Both the position numbers and the translations under genes were made by a program. This document shows positions 26,968 to 36,536 of a stretch of DNA of 64,000 bases, one piece after another. Under the pieces are notes generated by a model. It was given only the letters and a program-made list of their open reading frames with translations. It had not been told where the DNA came from and ran no database searches. Source of the DNA: Enterovibrio norvegicus_B (GTDB lineage: Bacteria > Pseudomonadota > Gammaproteobacteria > Enterobacterales > Vibrionaceae). The stretch is taken from positions 70,296-134,295 of the forward strand of contig NZ_MDAG01000046.1 in assembly GCF_002876705.1 (NCBI RefSeq), written 5' to 3'. Numbering within the stretch: position 1 is the stretch's first letter; each line of letters starts with the position of its first letter.

Positions 26968-28368
26968 TTATAAGCTGTTAACGTCAACAAAGTGGCCAGC
27001 AACTGCGGCTGCCGCAGCCATTGCAGGGCTCACCAAGTGCGTACGACCTTCACGGCCCTGACGGCCTTCGAAGTTACGGTTACTGGTTGATGCGCAGCGT
27101 TCTTTTGGACCTAAGCGGTCGTTGTTCATTGCCAAGCACATAGAACAACCCGGCAGACGCCATTCAAAGCCTGCGTCAACGAAGATCTTATCCAGACCTT
27201 CTGCTTCTGCTTGTGCTTTTACTTGCTCAGAGCCCGGTACGACCAAGGCTTGAACGCCTGCTGCCACTTTACGGCCTTTTGCGATGGCCGCCGCAGCACG
27301 CATGTCTTCAATGCGTGAGTTGGTGCAAGAACCAATAAAGACTTTGTCGATGTTGATGTCAGTGATTTTCTGGCCTGCTTCAATGCCCATGTATTTCAGC
27401 GCACGCTCAGCAGAGTGACGCTCGATCGGATCACTGAAGCTTTCAGGGGCTGGAACTACACCGTTAATGCCAACAACCTGACCTGGGTTTGTGCCCCAAG
27501 TGACTTGGTTGCTGATGTCAGCCGCTTCTAGCGTCACGATCGCATCAAATGTTGCGTCGTCATCGGTTTTCAGTGTTTTCCAGTAAGCGACGGCGGCATC
27601 CCAATCCGCACCAGTTGGCGAGAATTTACGGCCTTGCAGGTAATCGAAGGTGGTCTGGTCTGGTGCAACCAAGCCCGCTTTCGCACCCAGTTCGATAGCC
27701 ATGTTACACACCGTCATGCGGCCTTCCATGGTCAAATCTTCAATCGCTTGACCGCAGAATTCCACCACATAGCCCGTACCGCCGGCGTGACCCACTTTAC
27801 CAATGATGGCAAGCACGATGTCTTTTGCTGTCACGCCTTCCGCGACGTTGCCTTTGACCTCGATTTTCATGGTCTTGGCAGTGCCTTGCTTCAGGGTTTG
27901 CGTCGCAAGAACGTGCTCAACTTCAGACGTACCAATGCCGAACGCCAATGCACCAAATGCGCCGTGAGTGGCGGTGTGTGAATCACCACAAACAATCGTG
28001 TTACCTGGCAAGGTAATGCCCAGTTCAGGGCCCATGACGTGAACGATACCTTGGTATGGGTGGTTCAAATCGTAAAGGGTAACGCCAAACTCTTCACAGT
28101 TCTTCGCCAGCGTTTCCATTTGGATTTTTGCCATCTCGCCAGACGCGTTGATGTCTTTGGTTTGCGTGGAAACGTTGTGATCCATGGTCGCGAAGGTTTT
28201 CGATACCTGACGTACAGGACGCCCTTTTTCGCGTAAGCCATCAAAGGCTTGAGGAGAGGTCACTTCGTGCACCAAGTGGCGATCGATATACAACAAAGGC
28301 GTTTCGCCTTCTGCTGCTACCACCACATGGGCGTCGTAGACTTTTTCGTATAATGTTTTTGCCGACAT
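26968..28368 (-). CDS. leuC: 3-isopropylmalate dehydratase large subunit
   Basis: Catalytic [4Fe-4S] subunit of isopropylmalate isomerase, 466 residues. Iron-sulfur ligands are visible in VFIGSCTNSRIEDMRAA and in GCSMCLAMNNDRL. CGDSHTATHGAFGALAFGIG is the aconitase-family signature. Start 28368 has AAGGATTAGG upstream. A 106-base spacer with a partial inverted repeat (attcaca/tgtgaat) separates it from leuB, a larger gap than elsewhere in the operon. Confidence 0.97.
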   Translation of the reverse strand: MSAKTLYEKVYDAHVVVAAEGETPLLYIDRHLVHEVTSPQAFDGLREKGRPVRQVSKTFATMDHNVSTQTKDINASGEMAKIQMETLAKNCEEFGVTLYDLNHPYQGIVHVMGPELGITLPGNTIVCGDSHTATHGAFGALAFGIGTSEVEHVLATQTLKQGTAKTMKIEVKGNVAEGVTAKDIVLAIIGKVGHAGGTGYVVEFCGQAIEDLTMEGRMTVCNMAIELGAKAGLVAPDQTTFDYLQGRKFSPTGADWDAAVAYWKTLKTDDDATFDAIVTLEAADISNQVTWGTNPGQVVGINGVVPAPESFSDPIERHSAERALKYMGIEAGQKITDINIDKVFIGSCTNSRIEDMRAAAAIAKGRKVAAGVQALVVPGSEQVKAQAEAEGLDKIFVDAGFEWRLPGCSMCLAMNNDRLGPKERCASTSNRNFEGRQGREGRTHLVSPAMAAAAAVAGHFVDVNSL

Positions 28369-28474
28369 TGCCTAATCCTTTTTCTCGTCGCCAATCGAAT
28401 TCACACGGCGTTGGTTCTCTTAGGGCCTAGCTGTGAATCCGATGACGTAGAGCTATCATGATCCGTATAATTTT

Positions 28475-29563
28475 TTATGCTTCGCTGACATAGGCGGCGA
28501 TCTTATCACCCATTTCTGACGTGGTCAGTGGGGTGCTGTCACCTGCAAGGTCTGCGGTTAGCTCGCCTGCTTCGAGTGCTTTGCTTACTGCATCTTCGAT
28601 AGCACGCGCCGCATCTTCTTCGCCCAAGCTATAACGAAGCATCAGTGCGGCAGACAAGATCTGCGCCACTGGGTTAGCAATGTTTTTACCTGCGATATCT
28701 GGCGCTGAACCACCTGCAGGTTCATACATACCGAACTTGCTGTCGTTCAGGCTGGCAGAAGGCAGCATGCCCATTGAGCCTGTGATCATCGCGCACTCAT
28801 CAGAAATGATGTCGCCGAAGATGTTTGAACACAGCATGACGTCAAACTGCGAAGGGTCTTTGATCAGCTGCATGGTCGCGTTATCGATGTAGATGTGTGA
28901 AAGCTCAACATCGGCATAATCTTTGGCGACTTCCTCTACCACTTCACGCCACAAGATAGAGCTTTGAAGAACGTTCGCTTTATCGACAGACATGACTTTC
29001 TTGCGGCGAAGGCGCGCAGATTCAAACGCGATACGTGCAATACGTTCGATTTCGTAACGGTGGTAAACCTCGGTATCAAACGCTCTCTCTTCAGGGCCAG
29101 AGCCTTCACGGCCTTTTGGTTGACCGAAGTAAATGCCGCCGGTGAGTTCGCGTACAACGACGATGTCGAAGCCGCGCTCAGAAATGTCAGCACGCAATGG
29201 TGAGAACGCTTCAAGACCTGCATGAATTTGGGCAGGGCGAAGGTTACAAAATAGCTGGAAGTGCTTACGCAAAGGCAGCAGTGCGCCGCGCTCTGGTTGC
29301 TCGTTCGGCGGCAGGTTTTCCCATTTTGGGCCGCCTACTGAACCAAACAGCACCGCATCAGAATTTTCACAGCCTTTTAAGGTTGCATCTGGTAGTGATG
29401 AGCCATGGTTATCAATGGCAATGCCGCCCACATCGAACTCTTCTTTTTCGAATTGGATATCGAATTTTTTAGAAACCGCATCCAGCACCTTGTGTGCTTG
29501 CTGCATGACTTCAGGGCCAATTCCGTCGCCTGGTAGAACGGCAATTTTGTACGTACCTGCCAT
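28475..29563 (-). CDS. leuB: 3-isopropylmalate dehydrogenase
   Basis: Oxidatively decarboxylates 3-isopropylmalate to 2-oxoisocaproate with NAD. The 362 residues include AVLPGDGIGPEVM, FGSVGGPKW, VVRELTGGIYFG, the signature MLCSNIFGDIISDECAMI and EPAGGSAPDIAGK. It starts two bases after the leuA stop, with its ribosome site inside leuA, so the two are probably coupled. Confidence 0.97.
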   Translation of the reverse strand: MAGTYKIAVLPGDGIGPEVMQQAHKVLDAVSKKFDIQFEKEEFDVGGIAIDNHGSSLPDATLKGCENSDAVLFGSVGGPKWENLPPNEQPERGALLPLRKHFQLFCNLRPAQIHAGLEAFSPLRADISERGFDIVVVRELTGGIYFGQPKGREGSGPEERAFDTEVYHRYEIERIARIAFESARLRRKKVMSVDKANVLQSSILWREVVEEVAKDYADVELSHIYIDNATMQLIKDPSQFDVMLCSNIFGDIISDECAMITGSMGMLPSASLNDSKFGMYEPAGGSAPDIAGKNIANPVAQILSAALMLRYSLGEEDAARAIEDAVSKALEAGELTADLAGDSTPLTTSEMGDKIAAYVSEA

Positions 29564-29565
29564 GG

Positions 29566-31122
29566 TTACACTGTCTCCGTTTTTAACGTTGCTTGTTCTT
29601 TGATTTGAGCGATGCGGTTAGCGCGATAAATGCTGTTGATGACGTGTAGCAACGCTTGTCCCGACGCTTCAATGATATCTGTCGACACGCCAGTACCGTG
29701 GTACTTGCGGCCTTTGTAGTTTGCGATGATGTCAGCTTGACCCAGACCATCTTCCCCTTCGCCTTTTGCGGTTAGGTCGAATTTGTCCAGCACGATGTCA
29801 TAACCTGTTATGCGGTAAATGGCTTGATACAAAGAATCAACGGGGCCATTACCAATGGCGGCATCACTGACTTCTTCATCGCCACACTGCAAGCTGATGG
29901 TGGCGGTCGCTTTCACACTGCCGCTTTGTACGCTTAGGTACTTCAACTTATAGAAGTCATCTTCTTCTTGCAGGTTATTGAAGAACATCAAGGCTTCCAA
30001 GTCATAATCGAAAACTTGGCCTTTTCGGTCGGCCAACTTCAAAAATGATTGGTACAGGCTGTCCAAATCATAATCTGTGTCGCTGTAGCCCATGGTGTCC
30101 ATGTGGTTCTTCACCGCAGCACGGCCAGAGCGGCTGGTTAGGTTCAAGGCTTTTTGACCAAGACCTATCGACTGGGGTGTCATGATTTCATAGGTGTTCT
30201 TGTTTTTGATCATGCCATCTTGGTGAATACCAGAGCTGTGGCTGAATGCATTCGTGCCCACAATCGCTTTGTTCGATTGAATTGGCATGTTGCAAAGCTG
30301 GCTGACCATTTTGCTGGTGCGGCTGATTTCGGAATGATTAATGCCAGTATCCACACCCAGCAACTCGCTGCGGGTTTTGATGATCATGGCAATTTCTTCC
30401 AGCGCACAGTTACCCGCACGCTCACCAATACCGTTAATGGTGCCTTCGATTTGACGCGCACCGGCTTGCACGGCTGCAATGGAGTTAGCAACTGACATAC
30501 CTAAGTCATCGTGACAGTGAACCGAAATCACGGCTTTATCGATGTTAGGAACACGGTTGAACAGGGTTTCGATGATACCGCCAAACTCACCCGGTACGGT
30601 GTAGCCTACAGTGTCAGGGATATTCACCGTGGTTGCGCCCGCTTTAATGGCTTCTTCAACCATGCGGCACAAGTTATCGATGGGCGTTCGGCCAGCATCT
30701 TCACACGAGAATTCCACGTCATCGGTATAACGACGCGCACGCTTCACTGCGTTAACACCCATTTCAACCACTTGGTCGTAGCTGCGGCGTAATTTGTCTT
30801 GAACGTGAATGGTCGATGTCGACAGGAAGGTATGGATACGGAAAGCTTCTGCCACCTTCAATGACTCAGCGGCAACATCAATGTCTTTATTGACGGCGCG
30901 AGACAAACCACAAATGCGGCTGTTCTTGACGGTTTTCGCGATGGTTTGAACAGATTCAAAATCACCTGGGCTTGAAACCGGAAAACCCGCTTCAATCACG
31001 TCCACACCCAAACGCTCGAGTGCGAGTGCAATCTGCAGCTTCTCTTTCACAGTAAGGCTGGCAGACAGCGCTTGTTCGCCGTCACGTAAGGTGGTGTCAA
31101 ATATGATGACTCGGTCTTTCAT
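29566..31122 (-). CDS. leuA: 2-isopropylmalate synthase
   Basis: First committed enzyme of leucine synthesis, condensing acetyl-CoA with 2-oxoisovalerate; feedback-inhibited by leucine through a C-terminal LeuA dimer domain. The 518 residues begin MKDRVIIFDTTLRDGEQA, with metal ligands also in ISVHCHDDLGMSVAN; GTNAFSHSSGIHQDG is conserved. The C-terminal regulatory domain (about 390-518) is complete. It lies behind a leucine attenuator and leader peptide on the same strand. Confidence 0.97.
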   Translation of the reverse strand: MKDRVIIFDTTLRDGEQALSASLTVKEKLQIALALERLGVDVIEAGFPVSSPGDFESVQTIAKTVKNSRICGLSRAVNKDIDVAAESLKVAEAFRIHTFLSTSTIHVQDKLRRSYDQVVEMGVNAVKRARRYTDDVEFSCEDAGRTPIDNLCRMVEEAIKAGATTVNIPDTVGYTVPGEFGGIIETLFNRVPNIDKAVISVHCHDDLGMSVANSIAAVQAGARQIEGTINGIGERAGNCALEEIAMIIKTRSELLGVDTGINHSEISRTSKMVSQLCNMPIQSNKAIVGTNAFSHSSGIHQDGMIKNKNTYEIMTPQSIGLGQKALNLTSRSGRAAVKNHMDTMGYSDTDYDLDSLYQSFLKLADRKGQVFDYDLEALMFFNNLQEEDDFYKLKYLSVQSGSVKATATISLQCGDEEVSDAAIGNGPVDSLYQAIYRITGYDIVLDKFDLTAKGEGEDGLGQADIIANYKGRKYHGTGVSTDIIEASGQALLHVINSIYRANRIAQIKEQATLKTETV

Positions 31123-31182
31123 GGTCGTTCCCTCTCTTGCCCGTTTTTGGGTTAATACTCCGCACCGCTGCAGGCCAAACGA

Positions 31183-31211
31183 AAAAACCCGCGCTCTCGG
31201 CGCGGGTTTCG
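31183..31211 (-). terminator. leu attenuator terminator
   Basis: On the minus strand AAACCCGCGC/GCGCGGGTTT forms a ten-base G+C-rich stem followed by TTTTCG, between the leader peptide and leuA. Its left arm overlaps sequence that could pair upstream, as expected for an attenuator. Confidence 0.9.
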
Positions 31212-31244
31212 TAAGTCTTGGTGAATGCTATTTTCAGTCCATGA

Positions 31245-31304
31245 CTACCCGCGCGAAAAATTCACGAGAAGGAGTAGGTCTAGGAGGAAAATGCGTTTCA
31301 TCAT
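31245..31304 (-). CDS. leuL: leu operon leader peptide
   Basis: A 19-residue ORF on the minus strand, MMKRIFLLDLLLLVNFSRG, with six leucine codons in a seven-codon window (CTC CTA GAC CTA CTC CTT CTC). It ends 34 bases before the attenuator terminator. The layout is that of ribosome-stalling attenuation: leucine shortage stalls the ribosome on the Leu run and favours an antiterminator. The sequence differs from the E. coli leader but has the same design. The ribosome site is weak (AGAGAACTG). Confidence 0.9.
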   Translation of the reverse strand: MMKRIFLLDLLLLVNFSRG

Positions 31305-31771
31305 TTTTACAGTTCTCTAAAAGGCTCTGCACAAACAAATACCAAACTGTTTACTATTACGTCAATATTAAATTAGAAAATAACAAGAAAGCGTTATTCA
31401 TTGTGTTAACTGTGGTGCAAAACACTGCTTTTTGTGTTGAGAGTTGGTTTTATTCACTAACTAGAGTTTTGGGCGAATGTTGAACTTTCTCAGCACTGAA
31501 AGCGGATTAACGGTATGTAGCTGCTATGACTAACAAAGAAGAGCGCATGACTTACAAAGAAGTGAACGTGATGTCGTGAAGTATCAGGAGCATTGTTCAG
31601 TTCGGCTTGTCACAATTTGATTATCTAGGAATGCAATGTTTTGTAAATTGAGAGAAAAGGTGGATGTTCCAACGTAGTATTTGTCATTAAATACACTTTT
31701 CGTGCCTAAAGCATGAGCGGTTATGCGTTCAACGGCATAAAACACCTTGTTAGATATGGAGGTCTCCCACG
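31305..31771. promoter_or_regulatory. Intergenic region between leu leader and RND operon
   Basis: 467 bases without a supported gene. The left part must hold the leuL-leuABCD promoter (minus strand), the right part the promoter of the efflux operon. It is AT-rich around 31320-31400. GGAGG precedes the adaptor gene. I see no clear operator, and the short ORF from 31525 lacks a ribosome site. Confidence 0.5.
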
Positions 31772-33196
31772 ATGACACTGCGCCGAAAGCTGCTTTTCTT
31801 CCCTGTTCTTGCGATTGGCATTCTGGTGTTGGTGGTGGCGATTAAAACCCGCCCAGACATTCCTGTGAAACCTGCGCAATCAAAAGCGCGACCGGTTGAC
31901 GTTCTCACCTTGTCGCAGCAAACCATTTCTCCTGTGGTGACTGGGTTTGGGCGGGTGACGCCAAAACTCACCTGGCAAGCCATTGCGGAAGTGAATGGCA
32001 AGGTGATTTACCGTAACCCTGCACTAGAAAAAGGCAGCATTTTGCCTGCGGGCACCGAGTTGCTTCGCATCGATCCGACCGATTATCAACTCGCCGTCGC
32101 CCAAGCGCAGGCCGATGTGAGCGCCAAACAAGCGCGATTAGCCAAGTTGGATTTGGACAGTAGCAACCTAAAAACCACGCTGAACATTGAAAAACGTCGT
32201 TTAGCCTTGAGCAAAGACGAGTTAACACGAAAGAAAAATCTTCGCCAAAAAGGCCTTACATCGCAATCGGATTTAGACACCGAACAGCAAGCGTACTTGT
32301 CGCAACAAACCCGCGTACAAGATTTAGAAAGCCAACTGAAAGTGCTGCCCGACGAGCGCCTGATTACCGAAGCAGAGTTGGATGCAAGCCAATTGGCACT
32401 CACGCAAGCGGAGCGCGATCTGGAAAAAACCCATGTCGTGTTGCCTGTTAACAGCCGCATTGCTGAAGTGAACATAGAAAAAGATCAGTTTGTCACGCCG
32501 CAGCAAATCATGTTGGTAGCGCACGGGTTGGAAGCCGTAGAAGTTGATGCACAAGTGTCGATTCATGACATGCAAACTCTGTTTGATTCTCTCAATGCGG
32601 CTTCAAGCCAAAGCCAAAGTGGCAATCAAAGTGACGCGCAATCCGCAGCGAATGGGCACTTGGCGAGATTGACCGCCAATGTTGCCCTGTCCAGTGGTAG
32701 CTTCAATCAAACATGGTCAGCCAACGTGGCACGATTGAGTGATACGGTGAACTTGAACCAGGCAACGGTCGGCGTGATCCTCGAAATTCCTCTTAACCTT
32801 TCATCGTCACAATCCGATGTTGCAACGCCAAACCCATTGGCCGCACTGCCCTCGTTAGTGAATGGCATGTTTGTTCAAGCCACGATCGAAGGGCAGCCGG
32901 TGGCGCATTGGGTGATCCCAGAGCAAGCGCTGCGTGGCGACAAGGTGTATTTGATGGAAGAAGGCGTGCTGACCGTTGAGCCTGTCGATGTGTTATTCCG
33001 TCACGACGATTTGGTCGCGATCGCGGGTGATCTCAAAGACGGTCAGCAATTGGTAGTGAACGATCTGCTGCCTGCTGTGCCGGGCATGGCTTTACGCACC
33101 TTTACGCTTGATGGGGAGCGCGTGGTCGCTGACGATGATCAAGCTACCAATGACAGTGCCGAAAGCGAAAACGCAGCGAATGAGGACGCATCATGA
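31772..33196 (+). CDS. RND efflux periplasmic adaptor (membrane fusion protein)
   Basis: A 474-residue HlyD/AcrA-type adaptor that would link an inner-membrane RND pump to an outer-membrane channel. An N-terminal membrane anchor (LLFFPVLAIGILVLVVAI) without a lipobox precedes the lipoyl/barrel-sandwich halves and a long coiled-coil hairpin (about 105-210; AQADVSAKQARLAKLDLDSS, RKKNLRQKGLTSQSDLDTEQ). An insertion rich in Ser, Gln and Asn (around 270-290, SSQSQSGNQSDAQS) and an acidic C-terminus are unusual. It overlaps the pump gene by four bases. No outer-membrane factor lies nearby, so a TolC-type partner elsewhere is assumed. Confidence 0.9.
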   Translation: MTLRRKLLFFPVLAIGILVLVVAIKTRPDIPVKPAQSKARPVDVLTLSQQTISPVVTGFGRVTPKLTWQAIAEVNGKVIYRNPALEKGSILPAGTELLRIDPTDYQLAVAQAQADVSAKQARLAKLDLDSSNLKTTLNIEKRRLALSKDELTRKKNLRQKGLTSQSDLDTEQQAYLSQQTRVQDLESQLKVLPDERLITEAELDASQLALTQAERDLEKTHVVLPVNSRIAEVNIEKDQFVTPQQIMLVAHGLEAVEVDAQVSIHDMQTLFDSLNAASSQSQSGNQSDAQSAANGHLARLTANVALSSGSFNQTWSANVARLSDTVNLNQATVGVILEIPLNLSSSQSDVATPNPLAALPSLVNGMFVQATIEGQPVAHWVIPEQALRGDKVYLMEEGVLTVEPVDVLFRHDDLVAIAGDLKDGQQLVVNDLLPAVPGMALRTFTLDGERVVADDDQATNDSAESENAANEDAS

Positions 33197-36100
33197 TCCG
33201 CTATTTCGCGCGGCATCCCACCGCGGCCAATCTGCTGATGCTTGCGTTGATCTTAATTGGCTTAACCTCATTGCCTAAGCTCAAGCGCGAAACCTTCCCC
33301 GAGTTTGCTCCACCCTTTATTCTCGCCAATGTCGTTTATCCCGGCGCGAGCCCTGAGCAAGTAGAACAAAACATTTGCTTGCTGATGGAAGAAGCCGTTG
33401 ATGGTCTGTCGAATATCGAAGAAACACGCTGTGAAGCCCTAGAAGGTTCAGCCTCTTTGGTGGTGAAACTCGATAAAACCGCCGATATTTCTCGCATGCT
33501 GGTGGACATTCAAACGCAGATCAATGCCGTGAACAATTTCCCTAGCGACATTGAACCGCCAGTTGTCCGTGAGCTTGATTGGAATGAACCTGTTGTGGAT
33601 GTCGCGATTGCTGCAGACACCGACTGGGTGGGATTAAAAGCCTACGCAGAGTCACTCAAACAGACTTTAAAGCAAGACTATGACGTGCCCTTGGTCAGCG
33701 TCGCAGGCTTTTCTGATCGTCAAATCCGCGTAGAAGTAAAAGAAAGTGCCGTGCGTCAGCTTGGTTTGAGCGTGTCAGACATTGCTGAGCAAATCAGCGC
33801 CCAAAACATCAACTTGCCGAGTGGGAACGTTGAACTTGCTGACAAAAGCTTGCTGATTCGTTTTGATGAAAGGCGCATTACCGCGGGCACCTTAGGGCGC
33901 GTGGTGGTGGCGGCAGATAGCCAAGGTGGTGTGATCCGATTGCAGGACATCGCCACGCTGACTGAACGCTTTGAGTTAGATGAGCAACAAGTGTGGTTTG
34001 ATGGAAAACCGTCTGCGCTGCTCAAAATCAGCAAAAACAAAGCCGACGATGCCCTGCGGATCAAAGCGCGGGTCGAGCAGTTTGTTAACGATCAGCAAGC
34101 CATTGCACCAAACGGCGTCACCTTAAACCTCACCAATGATTTTTCGTCACTGCTTTGGGATCGCCTCACCATGATGGTACGCAATGCCTGGCAGGGCGTA
34201 CTGTTGGTGTTCGGTGTCATGTGGATGTTTTTCTCATTCAGATACTCCTTCTGGGTTGCAGCGGGTTTACCCGTGGCTTTCTTGGGCGGTTTCTTCTTGA
34301 TGGCGCAGTTGGGCTTATCGATAAACATCATGTCGCTGGTGGGGCTGTTGATGGCCATCGGTATCATGATGGATGATGCCATTGTGATATCGGAATCCAT
34401 CGCCGCACACATCGATCGGGGACAGAAGCTTGAAGATGCCGTGGTCAATGGCGTGAAGAAAGTGATGCCCGGGGTGGTTTCTTCCTACCTCACCACCGTA
34501 TGTATTTTCGGTAGCTTGATCTTCCTTCAAGGGGAGATGGGGGCCGTGCTTCGCGTCGTGCCCATGGTGCTTATCTTGGTGCTGACCTTGAGCTTGGTAG
34601 AAGCCTTCCTGATATTGCCGCATCACCTTCAGCATTCGTTATCCAATGCTGGCAATCCAAAACCCGATTTGGCGTTTAAGCGTCGCTTCTTGGCGGCATT
34701 TGAACGCTTTCGTGCCGGCACGCTCGCCACGTTAGTCACACGTGTTGTTGAATGGCGGTATGCCTTCGTTGGTGGCGTGATGGCGATGTTGTTGATCTCG
34801 TTTGCGCTTCTTGCGTCAGGTTCTGTCCGGTTTGTGGGTTTCCCTGAGCTGGATGGCGACATCGTGGAAGCGCGCATCATTTTGCCGCCGGGCTCGTCAC
34901 TGTCGCAGACCGAAAAGGTGGTCGACTCCTTAGTGGCCTCCGCGGTGCGCGTTGGCGATAGTATGAGTGAAGACAACGGCGAGAGTGAGCCTTTGATTTC
35001 GCACATTACGCAGCAATTTAATGCCAATGCCGATGCGGACGAAAGTGGGCCGCATATCGCGACCGTGCGATTGGATTTGCTGAGTGCTGAAATTCGAAAC
35101 ACCTTGATTGATGACTTTGCCATTGCGTGGGAACAAGACATTGGCGTGTTGACCGAGCCGATTTCCTTGGTGATCAAACAGCCAGCCATGGGGCCGGGTG
35201 GACGAGACTTCGATATTCGATTGCAACACGACAACTTGGATGAACTGAAGCAAGCGTCTGTTGAGATCCAGCAATTCATCGCCCAGTTTGAAGGCGTGTC
35301 CGGCGTGCTTGATGACATGCGCCCCGGCAAAGAAGAAGTCAAAATTACATTGCGTCCTGGCGCAGAAGCCTTTGGCATTAATGGCCAAATGATCGCGCGA
35401 CAGCTTCGCTCTGCGTATTTCGGACAAACCGCCGATGAAATTCAGGTTGGCCCAGAAAGCATCGAAATTGATGTCAGACTGGATAAAGGAGATGCGAGTA
35501 GCCTGCAAGGCCTGGCGAATTTCCCGATAGTGCTGGGGGATGGTAGCCAAGTGCCACTATCGACCGTGGCTGAACTGAACTATCAACGTAACTATGTGCG
35601 CATTCAACGCATTGATGGCCTGCGCACATTGAGTGTGTATGGCGATGTCATACAAAGTCAGGTCAGCATTGGCGATGTACTTGCACAGTTAAAAGTGGAT
35701 GTAGTGCCTGAACTTGAAAAGCAGTACCCAGGGCTGAGAGTGCTGTTTGAGGGGCAAAGCCAAGACACGGCAGAAACGCAGCAATCGATGGCAGTAGGGT
35801 TTGCGATGGGGCTGTTCGGGATCTTCGTGATTTTGAGCTACCAATTCCGCAGCTACTTAGAGCCATTTGTTGTTTTGCTGGCGATCCCACTGGCGCTGAT
35901 CGGCGTGATCTGGGGGCATTGGATCCTTGGTCACCCATTGAGTATGCCAAGCATGCTCGGTTTTGTGTCGCTCGCGGGCATCGTGGTCAATGATTCCATC
36001 TTGCTGGTGCAATACATTCGCCATCACCTTGATGAAGGCGAAGACATTTACGATGCGGTGGTTCGTGCCAGTCAGGAACGTTTCCGCGCCGTGTTCTTAA

Positions 36101-36297
36101 CCTCGCTGACTACTGCAGCTGGTCTGTTACCGCTGATGTTGGAAACCAGCCTCCAAGCCCAAGTGGTTAAACCGTTGGTGATTTCCATCGTGTTCGGTAT
36201 TTTCGCCTCTACCATGCTCGTGCTGTTTATGATCCCCGCCGCTTACGCGATCTTGGCGGATTTCGGCAAAGTGAAACGACACGCGCGCTTGGTTTAG
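33193..36297 (+). CDS. RND efflux transporter (inner-membrane pump)
   Basis: A 1034-residue proton-driven RND pump of the AcrB/MexB superfamily. The N-terminal helix MIRYFARHPTAANLLMLALI is followed by two large periplasmic loops and two helix bundles. TM4 carries the proton-relay Asp pair in GIMMDDAIVISES. TM10 reads GIVVNDSILLVQY, where Asn replaces the Lys region of AcrB-type pumps, so the relay set is that of a divergent subfamily. The family exports drugs, bile salts or lipids; the substrate is not predictable here. Coupled to the adaptor gene through ATGA. Confidence 0.92.
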   Translation: MIRYFARHPTAANLLMLALILIGLTSLPKLKRETFPEFAPPFILANVVYPGASPEQVEQNICLLMEEAVDGLSNIEETRCEALEGSASLVVKLDKTADISRMLVDIQTQINAVNNFPSDIEPPVVRELDWNEPVVDVAIAADTDWVGLKAYAESLKQTLKQDYDVPLVSVAGFSDRQIRVEVKESAVRQLGLSVSDIAEQISAQNINLPSGNVELADKSLLIRFDERRITAGTLGRVVVAADSQGGVIRLQDIATLTERFELDEQQVWFDGKPSALLKISKNKADDALRIKARVEQFVNDQQAIAPNGVTLNLTNDFSSLLWDRLTMMVRNAWQGVLLVFGVMWMFFSFRYSFWVAAGLPVAFLGGFFLMAQLGLSINIMSLVGLLMAIGIMMDDAIVISESIAAHIDRGQKLEDAVVNGVKKVMPGVVSSYLTTVCIFGSLIFLQGEMGAVLRVVPMVLILVLTLSLVEAFLILPHHLQHSLSNAGNPKPDLAFKRRFLAAFERFRAGTLATLVTRVVEWRYAFVGGVMAMLLISFALLASGSVRFVGFPELDGDIVEARIILPPGSSLSQTEKVVDSLVASAVRVGDSMSEDNGESEPLISHITQQFNANADADESGPHIATVRLDLLSAEIRNTLIDDFAIAWEQDIGVLTEPISLVIKQPAMGPGGRDFDIRLQHDNLDELKQASVEIQQFIAQFEGVSGVLDDMRPGKEEVKITLRPGAEAFGINGQMIARQLRSAYFGQTADEIQVGPESIEIDVRLDKGDASSLQGLANFPIVLGDGSQVPLSTVAELNYQRNYVRIQRIDGLRTLSVYGDVIQSQVSIGDVLAQLKVDVVPELEKQYPGLRVLFEGQSQDTAETQQSMAVGFAMGLFGIFVILSYQFRSYLEPFVVLLAIPLALIGVIWGHWILGHPLSMPSMLGFVSLAGIVVNDSILLVQYIRHHLDEGEDIYDAVVRASQERFRAVFLTSLTTAAGLLPLMLETSLQAQVVKPLVISIVFGIFASTMLVLFMIPAAYAILADFGKVKRHARLV

Positions 36298-36303
36298 AAA
36301 GCC

Positions 36304-36435
36304 TGGGTGAGGTTAGAGGGGCGAGAGGCGAGATTTGAGTCTCGAGTTTCGAGAATAGAGATAAGAGCTAGGCTTTTTTCTCTTTTCTCTTTTCTCTTTT
36401 CTCTTTTCTCTTTTCTCTATTCTCGCACCTCGTCT
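36304..36435. repeat. Purine/pyrimidine low-complexity intergenic repeat
   Basis: The stretch begins with a purine-rich half containing gaggggcgaga and cgagaatagaga. It then switches to at least five tandem copies of the 7-mer ctctttt, ending tctctattctcg, which is the exact reverse complement of cgagaatagaga. It can therefore fold into one long imperfect hairpin after the pump gene. The motif gaggggcgaga recurs at 44539-44549. Confidence 0.75.
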
Positions 36436-36536
36436 CTCGATCTTAAATTTCATCAAGACGTCTGCAAAGCGTCACAGGACTGTCATTCCTCCCTTCTACG
36501 CTGACTTTGTAACATCAATAAATGTGGAGTTGATGC

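Noticed and set aside
31091..31483. 130-codon open frame across the leu leader region
   Set aside because: It runs antisense through the leuA start, the attenuator and leuL, with odd composition and no ribosome site.
34629..35378. 249-codon open frame antisense to the RND pump
   Set aside because: Ser- and Lys-rich shadow frame within a clear 1034-residue gene.
36390..36420. CRISPR-like regular repeat (ctctttt)n
   Set aside because: It is a simple tandem heptamer without spacers; no cas genes or CRISPR arrays exist in the window.
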